Positions 48,111 to 60,600 of a stretch of 64,000 bases of DNA are shown here, piece after piece. Numbering within the stretch: position 1 is the first letter of the stretch; each line of letters opens with the position of its first letter. This stretch comes from Psoroptes ovis (Eukaryota; Arthropoda; Arachnida; Sarcoptiformes; Psoroptidae). The notes below the pieces were generated by a model. That model saw only the letters and a program-made list of their open reading frames with translations. It was not told the DNA's origin and searched no databases. The stretch lies in the NCBI GenBank assembly GCA_002943765.1, contig PQWQ01000002.1:2976001-3040000 (forward strand), given 5' to 3'. A program made the translations under genes and the position numbers.

Positions 48111-49148
48111 TTATAATTTTGGTTTAAATTTTCCATTCAATGAATCTAATGCTAAATTTGCAGCTTCGATAGATGTACCCCATGATAATGTCACACCATG
48201 AGCTCCATGACCATAATTATGAACTATATTTTTAAATGTACCGTCCGATGATTTACGATATTCATGCTCAACGCGCACTGGTTGACGATGAGGACGCAAT
48301 CCTACCCATTCAAATGCTATTTTAGAATTTGTTAAACTTGGTACGATTTCTGTGCATCGTTTCCAAATCGAATGACTATCCAATTCACTGATGGCCATAT
48401 TACTTGATCCAAATTCTTTGATCCCGCCAACAGTAACATAATCAAGGCCAGGCAGTACATAGGCGCCATCAGCAAAATAAAAATTCTTGATCCATGGCGC
48501 AATAACTTTGAAAGCTTGACCTCTAACCGGTATCAAGCGGAAATCATTGGCTAGTTTTGCTGATTGTAATCCAGTACAATTAACAATTAAATCATAATCA
48601 GATAATTCATCAAAGGAATCAACATGACGTTCAACAAATATACCACCTAAGCTCTTAATTTTCTGTGTCAAGTATGGAAGATAATGTCTAGGGTCAGTAA
48701 TGATGCTTGTCCATGTGATGCCGTATTTGAATTTTTCAGGAAATAATTTCAAACGTTCTTCATCAGACATTACACGTACTGAATTAGTCAATTTATCAAT
48801 CAATTCATTCTTCATACTTTCGGCAGAATATGTACTAAGTTGATAACCTGAGACGATAGTGTTGCCGGATATTGGTTCATCGCGTGCTAATAATGAATAA
48901 TGTTCATAACTATCACTAGCCCATTTTTCGATCGATTTCCTATCGCGGCCAATATTGATTTCGGGACGAAAAAATCCACCAGCACCAAAGCTAAGGGTTT
49001 GATCTAAAAATTTATCAGCAATAATAGTCACATTGACTGATGGAATCTTTTTTAATATATTTAATGCTGTTGAAAGCCCTACGACACCAGCACCGATTAC
49101 ACAGATCTCTGCTTTAGATCCTTTTAACATTGTTAATGACAAATACAA
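48111..49148 (-). CDS. D-aspartate/D-amino-acid oxidase, FAD-dependent
   Basis: Single-exon protein of 345 aa (339 from the second Met, which sits closer to the usual start; human DDO 341). It belongs to the DAO family, which oxidatively deaminates D-amino acids to 2-oxo acids, ammonia and hydrogen peroxide in peroxisomes. It shows the FAD-binding G19-x-G-x-x-G24 motif in VIGAGVVGLSTAL, the segment FGAGGFFRPE, VNCTGLQSAKLA, a TVGG strand, GLRPHR with R285 as the substrate-carboxylate Arg, and NYGHGAHGVTLSWG for flavin binding. The C-terminal tripeptide PKL resembles a weak type-1 peroxisomal signal (canonical SKL). I lean towards D-aspartate oxidase because of overall pattern and length, but the side-chain selecting residues were not resolved by eye. 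It lies between GNPTG and POLA2, same strand, short gaps. Confidence 0.88.
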   Translation of the reverse strand: MYLSLTMLKGSKAEICVIGAGVVGLSTALNILKKIPSVNVTIIADKFLDQTLSFGAGGFFRPEINIGRDRKSIEKWASDSYEHYSLLARDEPISGNTIVSGYQLSTYSAESMKNELIDKLTNSVRVMSDEERLKLFPEKFKYGITWTSIITDPRHYLPYLTQKIKSLGGIFVERHVDSFDELSDYDLIVNCTGLQSAKLANDFRLIPVRGQAFKVIAPWIKNFYFADGAYVLPGLDYVTVGGIKEFGSSNMAISELDSHSIWKRCTEIVPSLTNSKIAFEWVGLRPHRQPVRVEHEYRKSSDGTFKNIVHNYGHGAHGVTLSWGTSIEAANLALDSLNGKFKPKL

Positions 49149-49277
49149 ATAAAAACAAAAATAATCAATGATACGAACTAGGAAAAAAATGAGCGCATGC
49201 TTATGAATTTAAAAATAAAATTATCATCATGATAATCATTAATTTATTCACATTTCAAATCACAATGACATCATCAT

Positions 49278-51128
49278 TTATAAATTTTTATGATTAATTA
49301 TTTCGACATTAGTATATTGATACAAAGAACCGTTATAATCTTTTTCATTTTTTATTGGCTCAAGCATAATGCGGGCCATAGTATTTTTAATCATTTTACC
49401 CGGATTAATGACAATGGTTCCATTGATATTCTGAAAAAGATGATAGAGAATTGATTTAATCAATATTATTAAGTTCATTTTATACTCACAAATGCAAATG
49501 GTCGTAAGATTGAAGGTAAAATAAGAATGTGTGGCGTGACAATCATCGATAATTGATTGTAAAATGGATATTCCATATTGACACTAGAATCCGGTGGTAA
49601 TAATGGATAAAAATGACGATGTGATAGGATATGTTGACATAGACGTTCTAATCGTTTAGATTTTTTATTCACCGTATTAATGCTAAAATAGGAAATATTA
49701 ATTTCCATGTTCAATCGAAAAAAAAAACAATTAACTCACTTATTGATTTCTTTTCTGCTTAGATGTAATAATATATCAGTAGACTGAACACCAACGGAAA
49801 TACCCCCAATGTTTAGCATTGCGGGATTCGAAAATGACTTTAAGAATAGATTTGGATAATCATTTTTAAATTTCATTTTCTTAGGAAAAATCGGATAAAC
49901 ATTAGCTTGTCCTAATTCATTTGATGATGGAATTATTACGATCTTAGTATGAATCGATCGACCATGATTCATAATCATATCCATCAATGTTCGGATTTGA
50001 TGCTGAAATAATCGTTCTAAATTCCATTGATATGGAAATGAATTATCATCAAGAAGTACATCTTGTAATGACCATTGTTGTATAGCATCTAAATGTGAAT
50101 CATCATAAAAAGGACCAAACAATAATAAAACATCTGGATTATATCTTTTTAGATAATTAAAAATGATTTTCATAAAACTTGTATCAAGGGGATTTTGAAT
50201 CACTTTTGAATTCGGATCAAATTTAAAAAATGGTCCACAAGCACAAACAATATTGAATGAATATTGTCCCAGCAATACGGATGGACATTTTGTCAAAAAA
50301 TCAGGGGCAATCAACTTATAATAATCTATGAATTTTGTTACACTGATATAATTTCCAGTAAAATTTTGCCCTTTTAACAGAACGATTTTCCCAGGAAATA
50401 ATGAAAATTCTTCATGTCTATCATTGTCATTGTCATCAACATTTGAACGATTTTTAAAATTTGACAAATCTAATGAAATTATTTCACCACGATTCAATGT
50501 AAAAGAGCCTTCAAGTTGTATAATATGAGGATTTAATCGACCATTAGTCATACCATAACGTATACGGCCAGCATATAGTGTATCTGTAACAGTTTTTGTT
50601 CTCAAGCGTGTTGTCAATGAATTTTCATCGATCAAATCTTTTATTGAATTAATCAATTCATCATTATTGACATTTTCATTACCATCATTAATGTCTTGAC
50701 ACGAATTTTTCAATTCAAATAAATAATTATCGAGATAATTATTTAATGATTCATTTGATTCGATAATTTTGGATGACATAAATTTAAATTCATCATTCAA
50801 TGAAATCATTGGTGCTAAGTAATCCAAATTAAAATCTATTTTTACTTTTTCACACATCCATTTTTTATCATCTATTGAATTTCCATAATACGAAATTACT
50901 TTAGATAATTCTGGTATGTTAAAACTAAAAAAAAATAATTAAAAATAGATTTTAATTCAAAAAATAAACTAATGAAACTCACATATAATCATCATTCAAT
51001 TCATCATTGTCAAAATAATCATCATCGACAGCAACCGCATTATCATTGCCATTGAATTTTGAATTTAATTTCTCATCCAAATCATTCGATGTTTCAATGA
51101 TTTCAATATTATTTTCTTCAAAATCCAT
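49278..51128 (-). CDS. POLA2: DNA polymerase alpha subunit B
   Basis: Four exons: 50983-51128, 49740-50924, 49490-49682, 49278-49430; introns 57-59 nt; 558 aa (human 598). This is the regulatory B subunit of the polymerase alpha-primase complex, which starts DNA synthesis at origins and Okazaki fragments. It has the OB-fold region (GRIRYGMTNGRLNPHIIQLEGS, then LFPGKIVLLKGQNFTG) and the inactive calcineurin-like phosphoesterase domain (IVCACGPFF, PDVLLLFGPFYDDSH, IVIIPSSNE, VYPIFP, SNPAMLNIGGISVGVQSTDILLHL). The C-terminal blocks RHFYPLLPP, TPHILILPSILRPFAF and GTIVINPGKM correspond to the human end. The small N-terminal globular domain of vertebrates appears reduced; the acidic exon 1 is short. 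ATG 51128 opens the frame. The exon 1 donor is GTGAGT. Confidence 0.93.
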
Positions 51129-53800
51129 TATAATTGATCAGTGTCAATCACATGATAATCAACAATACAAAAAAAAAACGAACATATGATATTGAAAAGG
51201 CGCGAAAATTGAAAAATAAAAAAAAATTTCGGTCTTTCCAAATATGAAATGTTGGAATTTGAAATTTTAATAAAAAACAAAATGGATAAATCCAAATCAT
51301 AGTAATTAAATATTTTGCTTTGAATTTAATTCAAAAGGAACAAATCGAAAAAAAACTAATAAATAAATAATGCCAAAGACATTCAAACAACAATGATTAA
51401 TGATGTTCGATTAAAACCTTGAATGTTCAAGCAAAACATTTTGATTAATTTTATTTGATATATCAACAATACACTTGAAGCAAAAATTTAAAAAAAAATC
51501 AATGACCATCATAAACTAATGATGTCTGTATGAATGAATGAATGAATGAATGTATGTATCATCAAAAAATATAATCAATGATGATCATGAATTATAATAA
51601 TAATAATAATAATTGTTACATTAAACTTGATGAAATCATTAAATCAAATTCAAAATCAGATACGAAAAAGAAGAAAATAAATCCATGATAATTATATTTT
51701 ATACATTAAAACGGATGACGAATATCAATCGAATAAAATCAGATAATTGTAATTCGTGATAATTTATTTATTCATTTAATTATGATAATATCAATAATGA
51801 TTTATTCAAAATTCAAATCAAGCAAGAACAACAAACAAACAAAAATCAATCCATCTCGATGACTATTATGATTGTTTGATTACAATTATTATTATTGGAA
51901 TCAATGGCGGTCACCTGTCGGAACAATAACAACAACAACAACATAGTGGAAAATAACGAGGCAAAATATATAAATTAAATTACACATCCACAAATTATTC
52001 ATACACACATATATTATAGAGGCCAACGAATCATATTGATTATAATGATTTCGATGATGGTGATGTTGATGAAAATGAAACGACATAAAATTCACTTCCG
52101 AGTTTTTTCACTTTCAATTTTCAGTATCAATATTCATTCATTCATTTCAATGTATAAATATAAATGATCAACGAGTACATTTGTTTTTTTTTTGTTTGTA
52201 TATTCATATATAATTTTTTAATTCAATAATTTTAATTTTTTAAAGGTTACCTTGTATTCATCATCATCATCATCATTATCATCACAGTGAAAAATAAATA
52301 GAAAATATATTAAAACACAGTGGCCGCCAAATATACACAAATTATTATTGTTATTTTTCAATATAAAACATAAACATAAAATGAAATAAAATGATTCATT
52401 GAAAATCATTGATCAAATAATCGAATAAAAGTTGATGGATAATAATAATAATAATAATGACTATGTTTATAATTCACAACAAAAGAAAACCAATGTGAAT
52501 TGATTGAAAATTGAATGTGAAATTTGAATGAAAATTCTAAAACAAATAAATAAATCAATAAAATTGTTAACCTTCATTCATTCAATAATAATTTTTAATA
52601 TTTTTAATTAGATTTTATCATTTAAAATTTAATTAGAAAAATATATAGAAATTTTTTTTCAATTATTTAATTTAATTTAATTCAATTTTTGTTTAGTTTT
52701 TGTTTTGTAAATTACAATAATTATTATTTATGATTATTTCAATTTTGAAATTATCAGGAATAATAAACATTTTTTTATTATCAATATTGTATAAAAAAAT
52801 AGACATTTATGTATTTGAATATTCTGTGTGTATGGGTGTGTAAGTATTTGTATCTGTGTGGTGACCAAATACAACCGATGAATTGAATTCAAAATTCATA
52901 AATTCATGAATTTTTAAAATTTTCAATTCACATTAATGAATCGATTGAGAGAATGGAAAAATATAATTACAAATAAATCTCAAATGCATTATGCATCATT
53001 ATTAAACCCCGAAAAAAAACCAACAGACAATTTAAAAAAAATAGGAATTTTAAAATTTCTGAAAAAATATATAAATCTATGATTATTATTATTTTTACAA
53101 TAAAATATTATTTTACAAAAGATTTTTTTATGAATTGAAATTTAAATCTGCGGTTTGTAATTATTTCAATTGTGTACATATTAAGAGAAAAGATCTTTGA
53201 ATTTTATGTGTCTGTGTGTTTCACAAAATTAAAAACTTTAAAGTTGTTATTATCTCAATGATTATTTAATTATAATCATTAAAAAATAATTATTACAATT
53301 AAAATAATTTTTTTGAAATTTTTTTTTCAAACAATAAAATAGTGATGATTATGGAACGTTTGTTGTTGTGTTGTGTTTTTTCGTATTTATACAAATGTTT
53401 TCAATTATTAATATATAATTATTCATAATTATTTACAAACTTTTTTTTTGAAGAAAAAAATAAAAATGAAAATTTAAATTTTTTCCATTTTTTTTAAATT
53501 GAATCTAATGACACACAAATACATATAATTTACATACACACAGAGAAATGAATGATAATCATTCAAGATGCTATCTTATAATGACAACAAGATGTGGAAA
53601 CATTATGTTATTGTCATTGTTTTTTAAAAATGTTTAATAATTATTATACAATGAGATGAAAATTGTAGATTATTTATGATAATGATAATGTCGACAAGTT
53701 TTGCGTTTGCTGATTTCATTATTTTAATCGCTCAAATTATTTCAAAGATCAATGTTTATTTCATTAGTTAATTATTTGAAATGTTCATTGAATGTTCATA
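51129..53800. other. AT-rich non-coding stretch right of POLA2
   Basis: No supportable coding exon on either strand. It contains a GAAT/TGAA tetranucleotide run at about 51533-51551, AAT/ATA runs at 51595-51612 and 52442-52458, and long A/T tracts. Open frames here are translated ATG/CAT or TTG repeats. Confidence 0.6.
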
Positions 53801-56800
53801 TCATTTTTTTCGTCCAACACCATCATAATGGCCATTTTTCCATGAATGGTGATGATGATGATAATGATGATGACGTGATGATTGTGAATTTATTGTATTT
53901 ATATTCGATATATTATTATTATTTGATAATATATTGTTATTATGATTATTATTATTATTATTCGTATTAGAATTTCTTGTTAAAGAGGTAAAACGATTCG
54001 GTGATGAATTTGAATAATTATGATGATCTAGATTGTTATTATTATTATTATTATTACTATTGTTATTATTCAATGATGATCCACTACCACCACCACCTCC
54101 TGGCGATGTAGAACCACGCAATAATCTATCGAATTGACTTGATGGAAATTCAATACGCGGAAGCAATGGTGAATCATCATGATAATGATCATGATATGAT
54201 GGATAATGATGACGATTATTATAATGATGATTATGATGATGGTGACCGATTGTCATCGTATTATTTTTAATATTATAATTATTATATTCGTTTTTATTAT
54301 TATTATTTTTTCTTATATTATAAGGATAATATTGATGATTAGTATTATTATGATGGTTCGTATATGAATTGAAAAGATTTTGTTTTTGTTGTTGCTGCTG
54401 ATATTGTTTTTCTTGTCGATGATAATAATGATGATTTTTGTCTTTGATTTTGCTGCTGTTGTCGTTGTTGTTGTTGTTGCTTATCAACAAATTTCCTATT
54501 GATGAACAACATTCGCTTATACGTTCATCGATTTCACCTGAATTTATTTTGATAAGAAAAACAAGATAGAAAATAATCAGTTCTTCTCTTGTCAATCAAA
54601 ACATAATTCACCATCAAGGATTTTGATGGCAAAGAAGCTATCAAATAAGAAACTACTGATTATTCAAAATAAGAACAAAAATTAAATAATTCTCAGCCTC
54701 AACCTAAACTGGTAAACACACCACAGACACACCACCAAATAGATACTTAAATGAAATGGAAATTGAAAGTAAAAAAAAATCAAAAATTAGAACAGTCCAT
54801 TTTTGTGCTGTTTAATTCAAATATGTACAATGGCTACAACGATAATATTATTCAATGATAATCAAATGATTTTATTCATGTTTTCACTTCGTAACTTCTT
54901 TGTACGGTTTCTGTATTAGTTCATGGGTATTTGTGGGTAAAAGTGAAAGTCTAAGTATATAATGATCGATGTGCTCTACGAATACTGTGTAAAAATTTTC
55001 AGAAACAATGAACAAAGATTCTTGTCATGAATAACTGGTAGAATTCTAATCAAATCAAAATGATGATTATCCGAACGACACAACGACGAGAAAACCGTTA
55101 AATAATAATATCAAAGTATCAAAGGATCAATAAAAAAAATCAATTGAAATATTTTGGAAAAAATACGTGCACTTTTGTGCTTGTTATACACAGACACACA
55201 CACGCACACACATCAAGAGATCCAGTAAAACTAATATAAAATATGAATAAATAAATCTAAAACTAATCGAATATTGGAAAAAAGTGAAATTGAAAAATTA
55301 AGCCATTGAAACGTATGTGTTACGATGAGGAACAGCGAGAGAGAGAGAAAGTGAAATGGATAAACGAATGTATGAATGATTGAAAGTGAATGGAAAATTG
55401 TAAATCAAACACACACACATACGAAGCATTAGCATCGTTGAAAAGAGACAAGTTCACACTCATTCATTCATTTACATTCACACTTAAATCATTGATAAAT
55501 GTGTCTATTGAAAAAATAAAATAATTAATTTTGATTTCAATGAGATTAAATTTTAAATTTTTTAATGAATTAATCTTGATTTATTTCATCCTGTAATGAA
55601 TGGGTTAAATGATTAAATAATTTGATAAAACTTGAGATCAATGAAAAATTTATCTAAGAAATTATTTCGTTAATTTCATTATTCAAATACTAACAGATGA
55701 CAAAACAATCGCTTAGTTTTTGTCTTGAAATTTTGAAATTTCTTGAATTTGAAAATTAGAATCACACAAATCTTTGACAACATCAAAAAAAGCAGTTGAC
55801 AATTTATAATATTTGCATTATTCGTGTACAATGTCAACCATCTTGAATGCAAATTAAAAAAAAATTCAAAATGGATTCAATGAAATACCATAAGAAATAA
55901 TAAATTAAATTGAAAAAAATGTTTTCCACCAATTATCAAAGATATTTGTATGTGTGCATGTGCGCGCGTTTATTTCATTTTTTTTTAAATTATGTTTGGC
56001 CATCAAATCATGAAATTCGATAACTAATTTTCTCATAATAATAATAATGATTTTAACATTAACATAATTGATTGTGTGATTGACAATCATTGATCAAAAT
56101 CGATATCATTAATTTTTTTTAAATAATAATAAATCAATATCATGATTGTAATATTAATAATAATGTTCAATGTCGATGTAATAAAATTCATTTATTTATG
56201 CATTTTTTCTTCTAATATTTCATGAATGACCTTAGATTAGATCTGAAATTACATTAAATAAAATTACATCAATCGCTAAAGGGCAAAATCAACAAGAAAA
56301 AAAAACCGAAATTCACCGGCTAAAATATTCAAAGAAAAATATGAGAAATAGAGAGAAAATAAACATTTGATCACGTCGTCGTTGTCGTACACGTGTTTCA
56401 ATATGAAAATAAATAAATTTTCGAATATCAAATATTCAAATTAATTCTCTTTTGATGACAATTTTTAAAGAAAAACTAAAATTATTAAAAATTTATGGCG
56501 CCAAATTTTTGTCTTTTTTTAACATAAATTTTATAAACCTTTTCTCTATCTTATTTTTGACAACTCAATGAATATTTGAGCTTTTATAAAGGAGTAAAAA
56601 AAATATGAATTTACTTCCTTGATTACATAATAATGAAATGAATCAATTCATTTCATTTTCTCTGTTTATCTACTTGGTGGCTTTGAAATATTTTAACTAT
56701 TTTCATCGAATGAAAAACAAAATGAGACTAAAAATTTATAAAACCAAAGAAAATAAGCGAGTTTTTTAGAAATAAATAAGTTTTTGTTCTCTATTTTTTT

Positions 56801-57659
56801 TCTCCTGTCAAATAAACAATCTGGTCAAATCATGAAATTATTTGTGGTTATTGTCAATTGAACAAAAACAATAACAAGAGAAATTTGAAGGTGACAAATC
56901 AAAGAAGCGAAAGCGAAAAATTGAAAATTGTCAAAATTTATTTCTCTCCCTCCCTCTCTCTCTCTATTTCTTTTGGATCAAAAACAACAAAAGTAAAATG
57001 GAGAAAGTTATTAGAAAAGAAAAAATTGAATGAATTCAAGTCGAAAAAAACAAGAAATGAATAAAAGGAAATGCCAATAAACATATAGAAATAAGTGAAT
57101 AATAATAAATTGAACATATAAATCTGTTTTACATCAACAAAAAATGAATGAAGAACGAAAACAAAAGTTCGGACATTTGTATGGCGATAGTGATGGTGAA
57201 GGAGGAGGATAGGATTTAAAATTTTAAATGTAAAAGAAATAAATAGAAAACGTAGAAATATCAAATCATTTCACTTCCTATTCCTATTCAATTTTTTCTT
57301 CAAATTTTTCGTCAAGTTAGACATTAATAATAATATTAAATATTTAGGAAAAGAAGAAAACAAAAGCAAATTATAAAATTGAAATAAAAATTTTCCGCAT
57401 TTTCAAATTATAATTAAGAGATTGTTGTAAATAATTAAAGAATGGTCATAATTTGAAAAAAATCAAAGAAAAAAATCTTACCAGAATTTAAATGATGATT
57501 ATATGAAGATGATTGTTGATTATGTGCGATTGGTTGCTGATGATCAATATGATCAAGGTGATGATGATGATGATTTGTGTCCGCCGTTTTTGACGGATTT
57601 GATTTATTATAATTTACAGGATTCGTTGTGATTGATTGCTTTTTATTAGCAGCTTTCAT
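53801..57659 (-). CDS. Possible His/Asn/Gln-rich protein, two-exon model
   Basis: This is a tentative model. Exon A 57482-57659 (from an ATG, with an upstream in-frame stop) ends at a good donor TCTG|GTAAGA in phase 1. Exon B 53801-54537 begins after AAATTCAG in the matching phase, so the join makes a Gly codon and a 304-aa protein across a 2.9-kb intron. The product is dominated by His, Asn and Gln runs. Its least repetitive parts are GEIDERISECCSSIGNLL just after the join and LLPRIEFPSSQFDRLLRGS around residues 200-220. It has no recognised domain. The phase match has a one-in-three chance of being accidental, and repeat-derived frames are common in this DNA. If real, it resembles low-complexity regions of transcription or RNA-binding factors, or it may be part of a larger gene whose other exons I did not find. 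Confidence 0.3.
54538..57481. other. AT-rich stretch, intron of the tentative His/Asn-rich gene or intergenic
   Basis: No coding exon was recognised. It contains CA repeats near 55190-55215 and 55411-55420, and a CT-rich run near 56942-56967. It is much longer than the 51-70-nt introns elsewhere in the window. Confidence 0.5.
56942..56967. repeat. CT-rich simple repeat
   Basis: CTCTCCCTCCCTCTCTCTCT-type tract inside the right-hand gene-poor stretch. It is a simple pyrimidine microsatellite. Confidence 0.85.
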
Positions 57660-60600
57660 TAAATTAAAAATGGATTAATAATGATAAATTAAAATTATTA
57701 TAACCTAAATCAATATATGCTGTTGTTGTTGTTGCCGATAATGATTATGATTGTCACAATTTTGTTTTTTTTAATTTACAAATTTTTGTCCAATCATTCG
57801 ATCATTAGAAAAAATCGGTAACGAGGAAAAAATTCACATTTTTTCAGTACAAATTTTCAATGATTTGAAGAATTATCATTGATTTTAAACATATGTATTA
57901 AATTTTCAGATTGATCGATTGATTAAATGACCGAAAATGAAAATCAAATCCTATTCATATGAAAAAAAGTAAAAAAAAAGATGAAAAAGTATTATTGGAC
58001 ATTTAAATATTTGAAATTCTAAAACCTAATTGATGGCGGGAGTTGATGATGATGATGTTGGCGTCGGTGGTGGCTCAATTTTTTATAAGAATATGAATAA
58101 ATATTTTTTTATACGCAATTAAAAGACTAAAAATTTTAAATAATATTTTTTTATACGAGATCATTGAATGTGTAATTCGATTTATTTTTGTATCATTTCG
58201 CTTTTACAAAATAGATGTAAATATTTTTCAATATCTAATTCATATTTAATTGATTAGTTTTTCGTTTTTCATGAATCAATATGTACACTAATAATGTTTC
58301 CATAATAATCATAAAATAAATGATCGATTTTAATTGTTGTTCTAGTTTTGTTGAATTAATTGATGAATAATTATTGAAAATAAAATTATTTTGTTGCTTA
58401 TGATTATCATGATGATGATGATGACAATGATGATGTTGATGATGATGATGATATTGTTGATGATGATAATGATAATGATTACAAAGATGCAAATGATGAT
58501 GACAATAATAATAGAAATAATTTAGATTTATTATATTTTTGGTAAACATTTATACAAATTGAAGAATAATAGATGGATAAAAAATTGAATGGCAATAATT
58601 TTTCAATTTTCGGTTGATGATTGATTGATTGATCAATCGAGCTAGAATTATTACATCGACATTTGACATAGATGAAAGCTTATGTGTAAAAAAAATGAAT
58701 AATGAGAAATTGAAATAAATTGAATTAATTAAAGAATTTTGAGGAAAAATCGTATGAAAGCATTACCGAAATAATTTTTTCATAGTTAGCCTGAGAATAA
58801 TTCAAATATTCGTTAATGATTTTTGATTAGAAGCATCATTCTAAAGATAGGAGAAAATCAAAAGTCAAAAATTTGAAAGAAAAATTAAATTATGATAATA
58901 ATTAATCATTCAAATCGTGTGAATCTTCAAAATATTCAATAAACTATGATTAACAAATGAACCAAATTACATTAAATTGTCCATGCAAAAAATTTTCGAT
59001 AACATTTTCGCACGCACACACACACACAAAAACACACATTACGTACAGACACTATGATATCATAGTATCGTTTGTCATTATTATCATTATTATTATTATT
59101 ATAATATCTATTTCATTGAAACCAGAAAAAAGTGGCGAAAAAAGCATATAAAACATCCAATATTATGGATGTTCAATTGTTGTATGATGATGATGACGAC
59201 TATGATGGCGGTGGTGGTGGTGGATGTGGTGGTGCAAGAGAAAGATAGAGAGAAGGAGGGATGGAAATGGTTTTAGTGAAAAATGAAAAGTGTTTCTTTC
59301 CTTGAAGAAAAATTTCTGGATTTTCCTTTTCTACTTCTCAATTATTCACATTAGACACACATATGTGAAACAATTGAGATTTTCCTGTATTCCTGCATCC
59401 AAAACTAATATGGAAGAAAAATGCATAAAAAATGAAAGAAGAGAAATGCATTCAAAAAGTTATATGAACGAAAAAAAAGGAAATATTTAAGATATAAAAC
59501 GCTGTAAATCATACATTAACATGAACAACAAACAAATGTTTGTTTACTTTTTGCAAATGTTTCAAAAATTTGTCTATTTGAACATTAAAAATTTGAAATT
59601 CATTGAAAAAAGACATTTCCATAAAAAAATATTTACTTACAATTGAGATTCGAGTTTAAAAAAATTAAAATTGAATTTCAAGGTTTTAAAAATTCATCTC
59701 AGACAAATTTTTTTAAAATAATCATTAAAATTATTTTTTTAGAAATTGAAACAATGTAGGTTGAAAATTTGAGGGAAAATCAAAGAATTAAAAGTAGAAG
59801 AAAATTTGATAAATACGATAAAAATGTTGGCGAAACAGATTAATTGAATTGAATGAATGAATCAAAATTTTAAATTCAAAAATGTAAATCTAATCACAAA
59901 ATTGAAATAATTACAATCACAAATTACAACGATTTATTTGTTTTGGTATTATTTTCACTTTCGTTTGTTTGCATTTTTCATTTCATTTCATTTTGGTTTT
60001 GTTTCGTTTTATTTTTTTTTTGCTTGTATTTTAATATGGTTGTTGTCGCGATTATTTCAATTATTTCAATTTCAATTACAATCACAATTATTTGTTTATT
60101 TACATTACATTACATTTCATTTCATTACATTACATATTAACATATTAATACCGATTGGTGGAGGCGACCTAATTTTTTTTTTTTTTGAAATTTTTAGGGG
60201 ATCTATCAATAAAATATACAAACATACATTATGCTATGATTGTTGATCATAATAATAATCGTTGTATTTGCTTGTTGTTGCTGTTGTTGGTCGCCGTAAT
60301 GGTTCACTAAAATCTATGTTGAATTTGAAATTTTTCATTTATTTTCTATTATTTCTTTGAATTTTCAATCATTCAAGTCGTAGATTTGAATTTGAATTTG
60401 AATTTCAAATGAAAATGAAAGTTAAAACATCATAAAATGTGACAGCAGGCACATATGACAAGAGAGTGAGAGGAGAGAGAGGAGGAAATGCCGGTAGATT
60501 TCGAATGAAGTGAAATGAAAAAGAATAACTGGTCCACTGCATAATTAAAAAGGAAAGGTAGTGGCATCGCTCAAATTTACTACCATCAAGTTTGTTTCGT

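Noticed and set aside
24379..51128. Idea that fukutin, RIC1, SEL1L and GNPTG form a functional Golgi/ER gene cluster
   Set aside because: They are interspersed with mitochondrial, DNA-repair, replication and metabolic genes and lie on both strands; proximity is explained by high gene density.
58235..58549. Minus-strand His-rich frame of 104 aa
   Set aside because: It is the translation of an ATG/CAT microsatellite with AT-rich flanks and no splice or family support.
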